DNA of 64,000 bases from Halorubellus sp034808145. GTDB taxonomy: Archaea > Halobacteriota > Halobacteria > Halobacteriales > Natrialbaceae. Every line of letters begins with the position of its first letter. Within the stretch, counting starts at the first letter, position 1. This document shows, piece after piece, positions 1 to 8,137 of the stretch. The DNA lies in the NCBI RefSeq assembly GCF_034808145.1, contig NZ_JAXHGM010000003.1:372001-436000 (forward strand), written 5' to 3'. The notes beneath the pieces are model-generated. The model ran no database searches, was not told the origin of the DNA, and saw nothing but the letters and a program-made list of their open reading frames with translations. The position numbers were made by a program, and so were the translations under genes.

Positions 1-647
1 AGATACTCGAGTGGGCGTCGCAGTACGAGGCCGACGGGCCGGACGGCGTCGACGAGGACCTCCGGAAGGTCCCGTTCCTGGAGACGCGCGCCGCCGCGAA
101 GGAGGTCGGCGCGTCCATCGAGTTCAACAAGGCCGAGGGCGTCGACAGCGTCGACGGGGCGACGCCCGGCGACCCCATCTACTTCGGCGTCTCCGAGTTC
201 AACGATGCGCTCGCGGACGACGAGGGCGACCTCCGACTGAGTCGCGTCGACGGCGGCGTCGTCTACCGCGGCACGCTCGAATCCGACTACGACGTCTCGA
301 CGCTCGAACCCGTCATCACCGGTCCCGACGCGTCGGACCCCGCGAGCGTCGCCGACGACGCGCTCGTGAACGTCGACAACGTGTACGTCATGGACGACGG
401 CCGCGTCCTCTGTTGCGAGGACGCCGACCAGTTCGGCCGCAGCTACAAGAACGACTGTCTCTACGTCTACGACCCCGCCGCGGACGCTCCAGGGTCCCGC
501 CCGGACGTGCTCGGCAACGGCGGGAACGCGCACGGAGACACCGACGGCTCGCGAGCGGAGCCCGAGTCCGCGCCGTCGCCGAGATACGCGAGTCGGTCGA
601 CCGACGACCGCCCGCACCTCGACGAGAACCCGAGCCACGAGCCTTGA
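1..647 (+). CDS. PhoX/DUF839-like secreted phosphatase, C-terminal part
   Basis: The gene enters from the left edge in frame 3 and stops at TGA 645-647, so only about 215 C-terminal residues are visible. They include PFLETRAAAKEVGAS, FNKAEGVD, and near the end NVDNVYVMDDGRVLCCEDAD. This pattern of a short sheet followed by a 'what the record shows' segment and a Cys-rich acidic motif resembles the DUF839/PhoX family of calcium-dependent, Tat-exported alkaline phosphatases and their haloarchaeal relatives. The last 50 residues are low-complexity and polar. The metal-site residues and signal peptide lie outside the window, so the enzymatic activity is inferred from family only. A phosphate role would fit pstB-phoU 10 kb downstream. 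Confidence 0.7.
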   Translation, partial: ILEWASQYEADGPDGVDEDLRKVPFLETRAAAKEVGASIEFNKAEGVDSVDGATPGDPIYFGVSEFNDALADDEGDLRLSRVDGGVVYRGTLESDYDVSTLEPVITGPDASDPASVADDALVNVDNVYVMDDGRVLCCEDADQFGRSYKNDCLYVYDPAADAPGSRPDVLGNGGNAHGDTDGSRAEPESAPSPRYASRSTDDRPHLDENPSHEP

Positions 648-677
648 CGAGCGCGTAACCGCACCCGAACCTACCAC

Positions 678-1205
678 GTGAACTCCATGGGACGACACTC
701 ACCACGCACGCGACACGCACCGAGCGACGACCCGAGCGAGACCGCGGACGGACGCGAGGAACCGACGCCAGAACCGGGAGTCCACCGCGACTACGTCCTC
801 GACGTCCGCATCGTCGAGACCGACCCGGCGGAGGCCACCGTCGGAGGTGACGCGACGGACCGGGGTCGCTACCGGTTCGAGGCCCCCAACCACGACGGCC
901 GCACCTTCGACGACCCCGAGACGGCGGAGGTCTACGCGGCCGTCTACTTCGACGCGAACGGGTTCGTCGAGGCGGGCACCGGCGACCGCGGCGTTCCCCC
1001 GGAGGTCGTCCAGGCCGGCCGGGACACGCTCGCTGCGTACCTCCTCACCCAACCGTACGCCGACCGCCACTGGGTCGCGTCGTTCTACGGGAAGGCGCCG
1101 GAGTACGTCGAGCGGTACGTCGAGAGCGTCCGACATCGCGCCCGCGAGGTCCGACGCGGCGTCCGGGAACGCGACGACGAGGCCATCCGGGACGCAGAGC
1201 CCTGA
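678..1205 (+). CDS. Conserved-looking haloarchaeal protein of unknown function
   Basis: 175 residues from GTG 678; an in-frame ATG at 687 is an equally good start. The first 30 residues are polar and probably disordered. The body has a beta-rich first half (YVLDVRIVETDP, GRYRFEAPN, AEVYAAVYFDANGFVEAG) and a helical, Arg-rich second half ending in many Arg and Glu residues. No signal peptide or membrane segment is present. I do not recognise a family. It is 30 nt downstream of the PhoX-like gene on the same strand, so it may be co-transcribed. Codon use and third-position GC match the neighbouring genes, which supports it as a real gene. Confidence 0.7.
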   Translation: MNSMGRHSPRTRHAPSDDPSETADGREEPTPEPGVHRDYVLDVRIVETDPAEATVGGDATDRGRYRFEAPNHDGRTFDDPETAEVYAAVYFDANGFVEAGTGDRGVPPEVVQAGRDTLAAYLLTQPYADRHWVASFYGKAPEYVERYVESVRHRAREVRRGVRERDDEAIRDAEP

Positions 1206-1305
1206 CCACGCGAACTGCCATCGTCGCCGGCATCGACCACGCGACCTGCCCATCGTTGCCGGTCGCGCCGGTATCCCTTTCGTCGCGCGCTCCATAGGGA
1301 CGGCA

Positions 1306-1959
1306 ATGTCATCGCCGCGCGTCGTCGTCTGTCGGAACGAGGTCGATCCAGCGCACGCGTATCACTGCGACGCGCTGGCAGCGTCCATCCCGGAGGCGGT
1401 CGAACTCGACTACGCTGCCGGTGAACGCCCGGACCTCGCGGAGCTCGACGCGGTCGTCCTCACCGGGAGCACCGCCGGCGTCTACGAGGCCGACGCGCAC
1501 CCGTGGATGCACTCGCAGATGGCGCTCGTCGAGACGCTCGTCGAACACGAGATCCCGACGCTCGCCGTCTGCTTCGGGCACCAGCTCGTGAACGCCGCGC
1601 TCGGCGGGCGCGTCGAGGCGGACGAGACGACCGCACGCCTCGTCGACGTCGAGTTCGCGGCCGACCCGCTCTTCGAGGGCGTCACGCCCGTCGTCCCCGC
1701 GGTCCACGGCGACGCGGTCGTCGAGCCCGCACCCGCGATGGACGTCGTCGCCTCGACCGACTACTACGACGCGTTCGCGACCAGGCATCGGTCGGCGCCG
1801 CTGTGGACCACGCAGTTCCACCCCGAGTTCACCGCCGCGCACCGCGACCGCCTCGCCGCGGACTACGGGTGGACGGACGGCGAGCACTCGTTCGCGGACG
1901 TGAACGCCGGCCGCGTGTACGCGAACTTCACGCGCATCGTCGCCGACGGCGACCACTGA
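1306..1959 (+). CDS. Class I glutamine amidotransferase (GMP synthase-like GATase)
   Basis: 217 residues from ATG 1306. The open frame extends further upstream, but that part is Arg/Ser/Thr-rich shadow sequence overlapping the previous gene, so the start at 1306 is preferred. The triad of type 1 glutamine amidotransferases is visible: nucleophile elbow AVCFGHQ (Cys about residue 86) and the TTQFHPEF motif carrying the His and Glu. An early VVLTGSTAGVY segment matches the oxyanion region. The protein is a stand-alone GATase of the GMP synthase/YqfA-like type found in many archaea. The acceptor substrate is unknown and no synthetase partner gene lies next to it. Likely cytosolic. Confidence 0.88.
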   Translation: MSSPRVVVCRNEVDPAHAYHCDALAASIPEAVELDYAAGERPDLAELDAVVLTGSTAGVYEADAHPWMHSQMALVETLVEHEIPTLAVCFGHQLVNAALGGRVEADETTARLVDVEFAADPLFEGVTPVVPAVHGDAVVEPAPAMDVVASTDYYDAFATRHRSAPLWTTQFHPEFTAAHRDRLAADYGWTDGEHSFADVNAGRVYANFTRIVADGDH

Positions 1960-2036
1960 ACGGACTCGACAGAGACGACCACTGAGCTGACTCGACACCC
2001 CCCAGAGGGGACTGACCGGCTGGTGTTACCGACGAG

Positions 2037-3374
2037 TTACACCGGCTCGACGAAGCCCTCCGGGACGTCCGCGACGCGCCCGGCCTCGAACAGCGCCACG
2101 ACCGCCTCGTACTGGTCGGCGCCCTGCGCGAGCAGATGCCGGCGGTCGACCGCCGGGAACTCGTCACCCTCGAGGACGTACGTGTTCGTCCCGACGACGT
2201 AGTCCCGACTCCCGTCGACGGGGTCGCCGTCCACGCGCACCGAATCGACGGTGCCGTCGTCGGCGACCCGGAGCGACGCGCCGGCGACCTGCAGCCAGCA
2301 CGCGTACGCGCCCGGGCCGCGGGTCGCGCGGTCGTCGGTCACCACGCTCTCGCGGAGCAGGCGTTCGAGCGTCCGCCCGGACACCTCCAGGCGACACAGC
2401 GGCGCCGCGAACGGCACGAGTCCGACGACGTCGCCGCGCGACACCATCCCCGACAGCCGCGGCCCCTCGCGGATCGCGAGCGAGTCGACGACGCCGACGT
2501 CCGCGCTCGCGCCCTCCCGGTACGCGGTCGCCACCACCGACCCGGCGCGCTCACGGCCGAGCAACCGCCGGTCCGCGTCGCGGACCAACGGCGCCTCCAG
2601 GTAGCCGACCGTGTCCTCCAAGCCGACGCGGTACCGTTCGGCCTGCAGTATCTCCGCGACCGACTCGTCCACCGCGGCGCGCTCGACGTCGTGGTCGTCG
2701 GTCGTCACGCGCTCCCCGTCGAAGTCCAGCTCCCAGACGACCTCGCCGTTCACGCCCGGACGCACGATGGGCGTCCCGGAGATGCGCTCCCGGCCGACGC
2801 GATGCACGTGCCCGGCGGCGATGGCGTCCACGCCCTGCTGGCGTGCGACCGTGCGAACGACGTCGTCGCCCGCGTGCGCGAGCACGAGCACCGCGCGGAC
2901 GCCGTGGTCGCGCAGGTCGGAGACCGCGGACCGCACCGCCCGCACCGGGTCCTCGACCGCGAGCGCGTCCGGGAGCGACGACTCCGGGTCCGTGATACCC
3001 ACCACGCCCAGTGCGCCGTCCGCTCGGTCGACGATCGTCCACGGCGCCGCGTCCCCGAACGGTTGCCCGCCCTCCATGACGTTCCCCGTGACGTACCGCG
3101 CCGGCGACTCCCACGTCACCTCGCGCGCCGCCGTCCGCCCGTGGTCGAAGTCGTGGTTCCCGAACGTGGCGACGTCCGGCGACACCGCGTCCTGGAACGC
3201 GAGCGCGTGCTTCCCGTTCGTCGACAACGCGAGCACGCCCGGCGCGAGCGTATCGCCGCCGTCGGTGACGACCGGGTCGTCGCCGCCCTCCCGACGCAGG
3301 ACGGTCGCGAGCCGGCCCGCGCGCTCCGGGCGGTCGAGTCCAGCCTCCACGTCAGCGTAATGCAGTACCCGCAC
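2037..3374 (-). CDS. Bifunctional metallophosphatase / 5'-nucleotidase family protein
   Basis: 445 residues from ATG 3374. The N-terminal half is a calcineurin-like phosphoesterase: MRVLHYADVEAG (metal-binding Asp), DGGDTLAPG, GNHDFDHG (the GNHD/E block) and AGHVHRVG (the GHxH block) occur in the expected order. The C-terminal half matches the 5'-nucleotidase substrate-recognition domain, including a GDVVGLVPFAAPLCRLEVSG stretch and the YVVGTNTYVL segment. It resembles UshA/YfkN-type enzymes, which remove phosphate from nucleotides or 2',3'-cyclic nucleotides. There is no signal peptide, unlike most bacterial relatives, so it may act in the cytoplasm. It is convergent with the amidotransferase gene to its left. 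Confidence 0.88.
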   Translation of the reverse strand: MRVLHYADVEAGLDRPERAGRLATVLRREGGDDPVVTDGGDTLAPGVLALSTNGKHALAFQDAVSPDVATFGNHDFDHGRTAAREVTWESPARYVTGNVMEGGQPFGDAAPWTIVDRADGALGVVGITDPESSLPDALAVEDPVRAVRSAVSDLRDHGVRAVLVLAHAGDDVVRTVARQQGVDAIAAGHVHRVGRERISGTPIVRPGVNGEVVWELDFDGERVTTDDHDVERAAVDESVAEILQAERYRVGLEDTVGYLEAPLVRDADRRLLGRERAGSVVATAYREGASADVGVVDSLAIREGPRLSGMVSRGDVVGLVPFAAPLCRLEVSGRTLERLLRESVVTDDRATRGPGAYACWLQVAGASLRVADDGTVDSVRVDGDPVDGSRDYVVGTNTYVLEGDEFPAVDRRHLLAQGADQYEAVVALFEAGRVADVPEGFVEPV

Positions 3375-3450
3375 GTGTTCGTCTCACAGACCCGTACCCG
3401 GCGGGGGGCCGTAAGCCGTGCGGTCGCGCAGCCCCGCCGGCGTCGGGGCG

Positions 3451-4260
3451 TCAGGCCTCGGCGGCGTCCTCGCGCGGCCGCGTCCCGACGACCTCGAGGT
3501 CATCGCCGACGGCGAGTTCCCCGCCGTCCTCGGTGGCGTGGACGCGACTGAGCGCCATCACCTGGTAGTAGTGGTCGAGGGCGTCGGCGTCGGCCCAGTC
3601 GGGCATCGTCGCCTCGCGGCGCGCGACGAACCGCTCCCGGAAGTCCTCGAGCGCGTCGCCGGTGTCGGGGTCGCGGCTCGGGACGACGCAGCGCGCACAG
3701 CACCCGACACCCTCGAACTCGACGCCGCCGACCTCGAAGGCGACGACCTCGTCCCCGCCCGTCCAGAGGCGGTCCTCCCAGAACGGCTCGGCGTCGACGA
3801 CGACGTTCGCGCGGAACCGCCGGCGGACGTTCTCCGGTGCGAGGTCGAACCAGTCGCCGATGGCCTCAAGCGTGCCCGTGGAGATGACCGCGGGGCCCTT
3901 CGCGTAGTCGCGGTCGACGAACCCGCTCCCGGCGTCGCGGACGAGCGCGACCGGGTACCCGAGGACGTCGCTGAACCACGCGTTCGCGTCGCCGCGCTCG
4001 CTGTCGAGCGCGAACGACACCGCCGCGTCCGCGGGGTCGCCCTGCTCCCTGACGGTGAGCGTGCGGGTCTCGGAGTCGAAGGAACTGCGGACGCGGTGGA
4101 GGGCGGGTTCGCCCGTCGCGTTCACGAGATCGCGGTCGTCGTCGAACAGCGCGTACTCGCGGTCGTACCGCAGGCGACCACCGACGAGGTCGGTGCTCTC
4201 GACGGTCATCGGGTCCAGGGACTTCACGGGATAGGTTACGAGCGCGTCGACGGTCGGCAT
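3451..4260 (-). CDS. MOSC domain-containing protein (MOSC N-terminal beta barrel plus MOSC)
   Basis: 269 residues from ATG 4260 (MPTVDALVTYPVKSLDP). The open frame continues upstream but loses protein-like character there, so this start is chosen. The N-terminal beta-barrel domain has the typical YPVKSL opening and the YDREYALFDDD block. The MOSC domain follows, with a Cys-rich motif GVGCCARCVVPSRDP. In this family a conserved Cys in this region is thought to carry sulfur or bind the molybdenum cofactor, as in mARC and the molybdenum cofactor sulfurase C-terminus. The likely role is molybdenum-cofactor-linked reduction or sulfur transfer. No molybdoenzyme gene is adjacent, so the partner is unknown. 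Confidence 0.88.
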   Translation of the reverse strand: MPTVDALVTYPVKSLDPMTVESTDLVGGRLRYDREYALFDDDRDLVNATGEPALHRVRSSFDSETRTLTVREQGDPADAAVSFALDSERGDANAWFSDVLGYPVALVRDAGSGFVDRDYAKGPAVISTGTLEAIGDWFDLAPENVRRRFRANVVVDAEPFWEDRLWTGGDEVVAFEVGGVEFEGVGCCARCVVPSRDPDTGDALEDFRERFVARREATMPDWADADALDHYYQVMALSRVHATEDGGELAVGDDLEVVGTRPREDAAEA

Positions 4261-4358
4261 ACGAGTAGCCGCGGGCGCCGGCGGCGTGAACGCTTCGGTC
4301 GCCGACGTCGCCCAGCGGGATTCGCCTTCGGTCGCCGACGCCGTGCAGCGGGATTCCT

Positions 4359-4754
4359 TCAGTTGCCGCCGTCGTACGCGTTTGCTTCGAGCGTCTCCAG
4401 GCTCACCTCGTCCAGCACGGACTCGTTCGTCGCCTTGAGCACGACCGGTGGTGCCGCGCGGGCGTCCAGCGCCTCCAGCCAGCGCGGCAGACACACGCAC
4501 CACCTGTCGCCCGTCTCCAGCCCCGGGAACGACAGCTCGGGCCGTGGCGTCCGCAGGTCGTTCCCCATCACGTCCGTGAACTCCAGGAACCGTTCGGTCA
4601 TCACCGCGCACACCTCGTGGCGGCCCGGGTCCCGTGCCGGGAGCGCGTGACAGACGCCGTCTCGCTGCACGCCCGTCTCCGGGTCCGTCCCGCACGACGC
4701 GAGCGGCTCGCCGTGCACGTTCGACTCCGTGGTCGTCTCGTCCGGCGCGTTCAT
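4359..4754 (-). CDS. DUF2237 family protein
   Basis: 131 residues from ATG 4754. The signature of DUF2237 is clear: GNDLRTPRPELSFPGL, then GDRWCVCLPRWLEAL, then APPVVLKATNESVL with a C-terminal LETLEANA. Six Cys residues are present, four in the first half, including CGTDP and CHALPARDPGRHEVC-type spacing that may bind metal. The biochemical function of this family is not established. The gene is on the same strand as the MOSC gene, with about 98 bp between them, so the two could form one transcription unit. Confidence 0.88.
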   Translation of the reverse strand: MNAPDETTTESNVHGEPLASCGTDPETGVQRDGVCHALPARDPGRHEVCAVMTERFLEFTDVMGNDLRTPRPELSFPGLETGDRWCVCLPRWLEALDARAAPPVVLKATNESVLDEVSLETLEANAYDGGN

Positions 4755-5706
4755 ACCAGCTGGTTACGACCGCGCACGGAAAACGCCCGGCGGTCCGGCG
4801 TCGCTCCGCCAGCGAACCACCGCGCGCTCCAGTCATCGCGCCGGCACCGTCAGTCACCCCGTCTCGTCGCGGCATTCGCTCGAAGGAACGCCGCACTTCG
4901 CGCTAGACCTCCGTCTCTGGTCAGCGCTCGAAACGAACCCCGAGCCCAATCCATGCTGCACGGTACCACGCATCCCATAGTTTTTTGTCATTCCCGGATT
5001 TTGTTATCGGTACCCTGTGACGCCGACCCCTCAGTCGGCGTCCAGAGCGACACCAGCCATGTACATCGACCACATGAAGTCGGCGTCCACTCGCGGTGCG
5101 AGTGGCAACGCCGTCGCCGGGGAAGGTGACGACACCTACCCGGTCGACGGCGCCGACGAACAGTGGTCCGATGTGCGGGCGAACCAACGGGGTCGCTCTC
5201 TCGCTCGGTCCGCTCTCGTCGGCGCCACGTGACGACGTTCGTGACGTGAGCCCGGCTCGACGCTGATACCGTCGAGGCGACGCCACGTCCGTCGCCGACC
5301 CCGGACCGAGACTCGTTTCTCGTCCCTCAGTCGCCGACGGGCAGACTCCGCCGCGCACGTCCTCACGCTCCGACGCACCACCGAGCCAGGGGTCCGCCCT
5401 CGGCCGGGTCGACCGCTCGCCTCGTCCGTTCGAGCACGGCGGTGCTCGCTGCGGTCGCTTCCACCCGGCTCGACCGGGGTCGAAGAGTCGCATCGCTCGC
5501 CATCGACCAGCCACGGCATCGTCCACCCGCGCGGTTCGCTCACGCGAATCCGTGGACGGACCACCCTAGCACCGCGGGGAACCGGCGGCCTGGTGGCCGC
5601 CGGACGCCCCCAACGACCGGAAAGCCCCAACACGCCGCGCCCGTGGATGATTCGGCATCCCGCGACCCCAGTCGGGTCGTGCGCGTTCGACTCGCGACGG
5701 GCGCCT
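4755..5706. other. 952-bp gene-free region with a cluster of perfect inverted repeats (candidate structured RNA or REP-like element)
   Basis: No convincing protein gene is found here; open frames in the region have unnatural composition. An AT-rich patch at 4978-5010 (with T6 at 4981-4986) is followed by perfect hairpins. These are 5019-5027/5034-5042 (9 bp, loop 6), 5087-5094/5098-5105 (8 bp, loop 3) and a composite 5109-5152. The composite pairs 8 bp then 5 bp with one bulged T, capped by GGTG-ACGA-CACC. Further stems are 5276-5282/5290-5296, 5431-5437/5442-5448, 5521-5526/5552-5557 enclosing 5535-5539/5544-5548, and 5582-5590/5595-5603 (9 bp, loop TGGT). The 11-mer starting GTCGGCGTC occurs at 5034 and again at 5079. 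No RNase P or SRP RNA landmark was found. Confidence 0.45.
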
Positions 5707-6024
5707 ATGGTAGCTCAAACCATCCAGCGTCGGTTCGAGACGACAGCTCACCTCGCCGTCCGCGTCCCCCACGGCGCCGACGGCGACATGACCACCGGTG
5801 CGCGGACGGTCCTCCGACGCCTCGACGCGCTCGACGGCGTCGAGATCGACCGCGTCACCGGTATCAAGCCCGGGCTGAACGCGCTCGAGGTCGACGTCGA
5901 GGTCACCGCGACGCTCGTCGTCACCGAAGCCGTCGACGACGACACCGCCCGTGCGACGCTCGAGGACGGAACCGGTATCGAGGCCGTCCACGACGTCGCC
6001 GTCGAACCGACCGCAAGCGCGTGA
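5707..6024 (+). CDS. Small protein of unknown function
   Basis: 105 residues from ATG 5707. The frame stays open upstream to 5593, but that part looks non-coding. After a short start (MVAQTIQRRFETT) come a beta strand with HLAVRVPHGADG, a helix (TGARTVLRRLDALDG), and two further strand-like segments rich in Val and Thr (LEVDVEVTATLVVTEAV). The layout resembles a small alpha/beta ferredoxin-like fold, but I do not recognise a family. It is monocistronic, with a terminator-like hairpin 26 bp after the stop. Codon third positions are almost all G or C, as in the neighbours, which supports coding. Confidence 0.65.
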   Translation: MVAQTIQRRFETTAHLAVRVPHGADGDMTTGARTVLRRLDALDGVEIDRVTGIKPGLNALEVDVEVTATLVVTEAVDDDTARATLEDGTGIEAVHDVAVEPTASA

Positions 6025-6049
6025 ACGACTCGTGACTGATCGCCCGCCG

Positions 6050-6071
6050 CCGGGACCGTCCCGGTCTCTTT
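6050..6071 (+). terminator. Hairpin plus T-rich tail after the 5707-6024 gene
   Basis: CCGGGA (6050-6055), loop CCG and TCCCGG (6059-6064) form a perfect 6-bp GC stem followed directly by TCTCTTT. Archaeal termination depends mainly on the T-rich stretch. The position, 26 bp after the stop codon, suggests it ends this transcript. Confidence 0.5.
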
Positions 6072-6102
6072 GACCGTCCGTGGTAGCGGATTCGACCGCG
6101 GT

Positions 6103-6384
6103 TCAGCGTGACGTGACCGGGAGCGCCGCGCGGGACCCTGCGTCGTACGTGAGCGCCTCCTGCTGGGTCGTTCCGGGCGGCGTGAGGCCTACGTCGGGAC
6201 GCCCGTGGAGACGCCGACGGTGGCGTCGACGCGCCCGTCGGGGGGAGGTGACCGTCTGGACGCTGCCGTCTTGGTCGTCGGTGACCTGCGCGGTCGCCTC
6301 CGCTGGAACCGTCGCGTTGTACGCCGACGCGGCCAGAAGTCCGGAGAGCCCGCCGAGGACGGTATGACGAATGTGTGAGTTCAT
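6103..6384 (-). pseudogene. Small exported-protein ORF, apparently disrupted by frame shifts
   Basis: From ATG 6384 the first 48 residues look genuine: a short hydrophobic N-terminus (LGGLSGLLAASAYNATVP) resembling a signal or anchor, then AQVTDDQDGSVQTVTSP. After that the frame turns into an unlikely Arg-rich run (RRARRRHRRRLHGRP). A shift of one base gives the natural-looking continuation DGRVDATVGVSTGVPT, which then ends in a stop. The original frame resumes sensible sequence with TPPGTTQQEALTYDAG. This pattern suggests either a decayed gene with two compensating indels, sequencing errors, or a chance ORF. No family recognised. The 319 bp from its start to the next gene (6385-6703) contain only the promoter listed below and nothing else I can identify. 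Confidence 0.35.
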
Positions 6385-6666
6385 ACTCGCACGAGAGTCT
6401 CCTCTCTCAAGCTATCAGCCGCGATGCCCGTGTTCGTGATGAATTCTCGTCCAGCCGTGGCGAAGGCCCCGTCGGAGCGGTCGGTTCGCCGAGCGGCCGC
6501 CCGGTCGGCGCGGCTGACCCGTCACAGTTATCGAGTCGTCGGCGCGACCGATTCGGGGGAGCGACAGCCCGCGCGAACGCCAGCGGCTTGCCGGTGGGCC
6601 CACGTCGTGGAGACGACCCGGGTCGGTCGCGGTGTAACTCCCGCCATCGGACCAACCAACTACCCA

Positions 6667-6680
6667 AAGATTTACTATTT
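6667..6680 (+). promoter_or_regulatory. TATA-like promoter of the MTH865-like gene
   Basis: An AT-rich run GATTTACTATTTAT sits about 24-37 nt before ATG 6704 in otherwise GC-rich DNA. A purine-rich AAGGTGGAG between them could serve as a ribosome binding site, so a short leader is likely. Confidence 0.55.
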
Positions 6681-6703
6681 ATCCCCGTGAAGGTGGAGTC
6701 GTT

Positions 6704-6955
6704 ATGGCAGACGAGCAAGACCTTCGCGAACAGATGGAAGATGCATTCGGCGGCGCCGACTACCCGATCTCGAGCCCGATGGACCTCGTCCCGGCGCTCC
6801 CCAACGGCCCGGGCACCCGCTTCGAGTCCGGCGACTTCTCCATGACGGCCATGGAGCTCCAGACGAAGCTCCCCGGCGGAGACTTCCCGTACGACGACGC
6901 CGAGTCCTTCGTCGACGACGTCATCGAGAACCTCAAGGACGAAGGCCACATCTGA
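6704..6955 (+). CDS. MTH865-like family protein
   Basis: 83 residues from ATG 6704. The family pattern is recognisable: a short helical start (LREQMEDAFGGADYP), then ISSPMDLVPALPNGPGT, then a Met- and acid-rich middle and a C-terminal helix FVDDVIENLKDEGHI. The fold of the Methanothermobacter MTH865 protein is a small EF-hand-like helical bundle of unknown function. The gene stands alone with its own promoter. The strong AT-rich promoter and possible Shine-Dalgarno sequence suggest good expression. The function cannot be deduced from context. Confidence 0.85.
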   Translation: MADEQDLREQMEDAFGGADYPISSPMDLVPALPNGPGTRFESGDFSMTAMELQTKLPGGDFPYDDAESFVDDVIENLKDEGHI

Positions 6956-7198
6956 ACGGCCACCGACGCTGACGCATCAGGCGTGCCACTCGAACCAACT
7001 TTCTCCCGACCCACCGCCACAGCGACCGCTTCCTGCGGTCCAGCGCACCCGACCCGACACGACCCTTCCAGCGTGCCGCACCCAATCGCCAGAGCTGGCG
7101 GTTCCAGACTCACATAGCCAGCTGTCCCGGACGAACATGGCCAGCGGTCTTGGACCCGAGCGTTCAAGCACGCGACGGGCCAACGACCGGTCGTCATC

Positions 7199-8068
7199 GT
7201 GGATTCCGACACGCTCCCCGACGTCACGGTCGTCGACACCGAACTGTTCGGTGCGCCGGGACTGCACGCGGCGTACCTCGTCGAGTCCCCGGAACCGGTG
7301 CTCGTCGACGCTGGCGCGGCGCCGGCGGCCGACGTCGTCGAGCGCGCACTCGCCGACCGCGGCGTGGGCGCGCACGACCTCGCCGCCATCGTCCCGACGC
7401 ACGTGCACCTCGACCACGCGGGCGCGGTCGGCGCTCTCGCCGACCGGTTCCCGGACGCGACCGTGTACGTCCACGAACGCGGCCGCCCCTACCTCACCGA
7501 CGCGGACCGACTGTCGCGACTCGTCGAGAGCGCGCGCCGCGCGGTCGGTGACGCGGTCGCCGACCAGTACGGCACGCCGACGGTCGTCCCCGAGGCCCGC
7601 ACCGAAGCGCTCGGCGACGGCGACGCGGTACCCTGTGGCGACCGCGCGCTCGACGTCGTGCACGCGCCCGGGCACGCTCCCCACCAGATAGCGCTCCACG
7701 ACCGGGCGTCCGGTGCGCTGTTCGCCGGGGACGCCGCCGGGATGTCCCTCGGCGGCGACCTCCTGCCGACGACGCCAGCGCCCGACTTCGACCTCGACGC
7801 CTCGCTCGACACCGTCGCCCGCCTCCGCGACCGCGACCTGACCGCGCTCTGCTACGGGCACTTCGGCGTCCGCGAGGACGCCGCCGACGCCCTCGACGCG
7901 TACGCCGAACTCCTCCCCGAGTGGGTCGACGCCGTCGAACGCGAACTCGCCGACCCCGGCGTCGAGACCAGAAGCGACCTCGTCGCGGCCCTCCGCGACG
8001 ACTGGGCCAGTCCGACGCTCGAACGCGACGTCCAGGGCGTCGTCCACGCGCTCGACGCGGACGGCTGA
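7199..8068 (+). CDS. MBL-fold metallohydrolase
   Basis: 289 residues from GTG 7199. The metallo-beta-lactamase signature is clear: PTHVHLDHAG (HxHxDH zinc motif) near residue 64. Downstream ligands are a His in APGHAPHQ, the Asp in LFAGDAAG, and a C-terminal His in CYGHFG. The substrate is not predictable; related archaeal proteins include glyoxalase II-like and lactonase-like hydrolases. A C-terminal helical segment of about 60 residues (from DALDAYAELL) follows the core and is typical of the haloarchaeal branch. The next gene (universal stress protein) starts 70 bp downstream with its own promoter. Confidence 0.88.
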   Translation: MDSDTLPDVTVVDTELFGAPGLHAAYLVESPEPVLVDAGAAPAADVVERALADRGVGAHDLAAIVPTHVHLDHAGAVGALADRFPDATVYVHERGRPYLTDADRLSRLVESARRAVGDAVADQYGTPTVVPEARTEALGDGDAVPCGDRALDVVHAPGHAPHQIALHDRASGALFAGDAAGMSLGGDLLPTTPAPDFDLDASLDTVARLRDRDLTALCYGHFGVREDAADALDAYAELLPEWVDAVERELADPGVETRSDLVAALRDDWASPTLERDVQGVVHALDADG

Positions 8069-8105
8069 ACGCCCGTCGACCCCACGTCCCGACAACCGCC
8101 ACGCA

Positions 8106-8114
8106 CCTTTATCG
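8106..8114 (+). promoter_or_regulatory. TATA box of the universal stress protein gene
   Basis: CCTTTATCG lies 24-32 nt upstream of ATG 8138. This is the usual haloarchaeal TATA form and spacing for a leaderless transcript. Confidence 0.6.
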
Positions 8115-8137
8115 GGGCGACGAGCGCACGTTCACGC

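Noticed and set aside
5017..5232. 71-codon plus-strand ORF in the hairpin region
   Set aside because: It spans the perfect hairpins, whose base pairing explains the sequence better than coding; no homology recognised.
4921..5633. Minus-strand frames across the hairpin region
   Set aside because: Composition is rich in Arg, Gly, Ser and Pro, frames are mutually inconsistent, and no family or signal is seen.
5100..5650. RNase P RNA or SRP RNA in the structured spacer
   Set aside because: The conserved core segments (for example GAGGAAAGTCC-type P4 or the SRP Alu and GGAAG loops) are not present on either strand. GGAAAGCCCC at 5620 alone is not enough.
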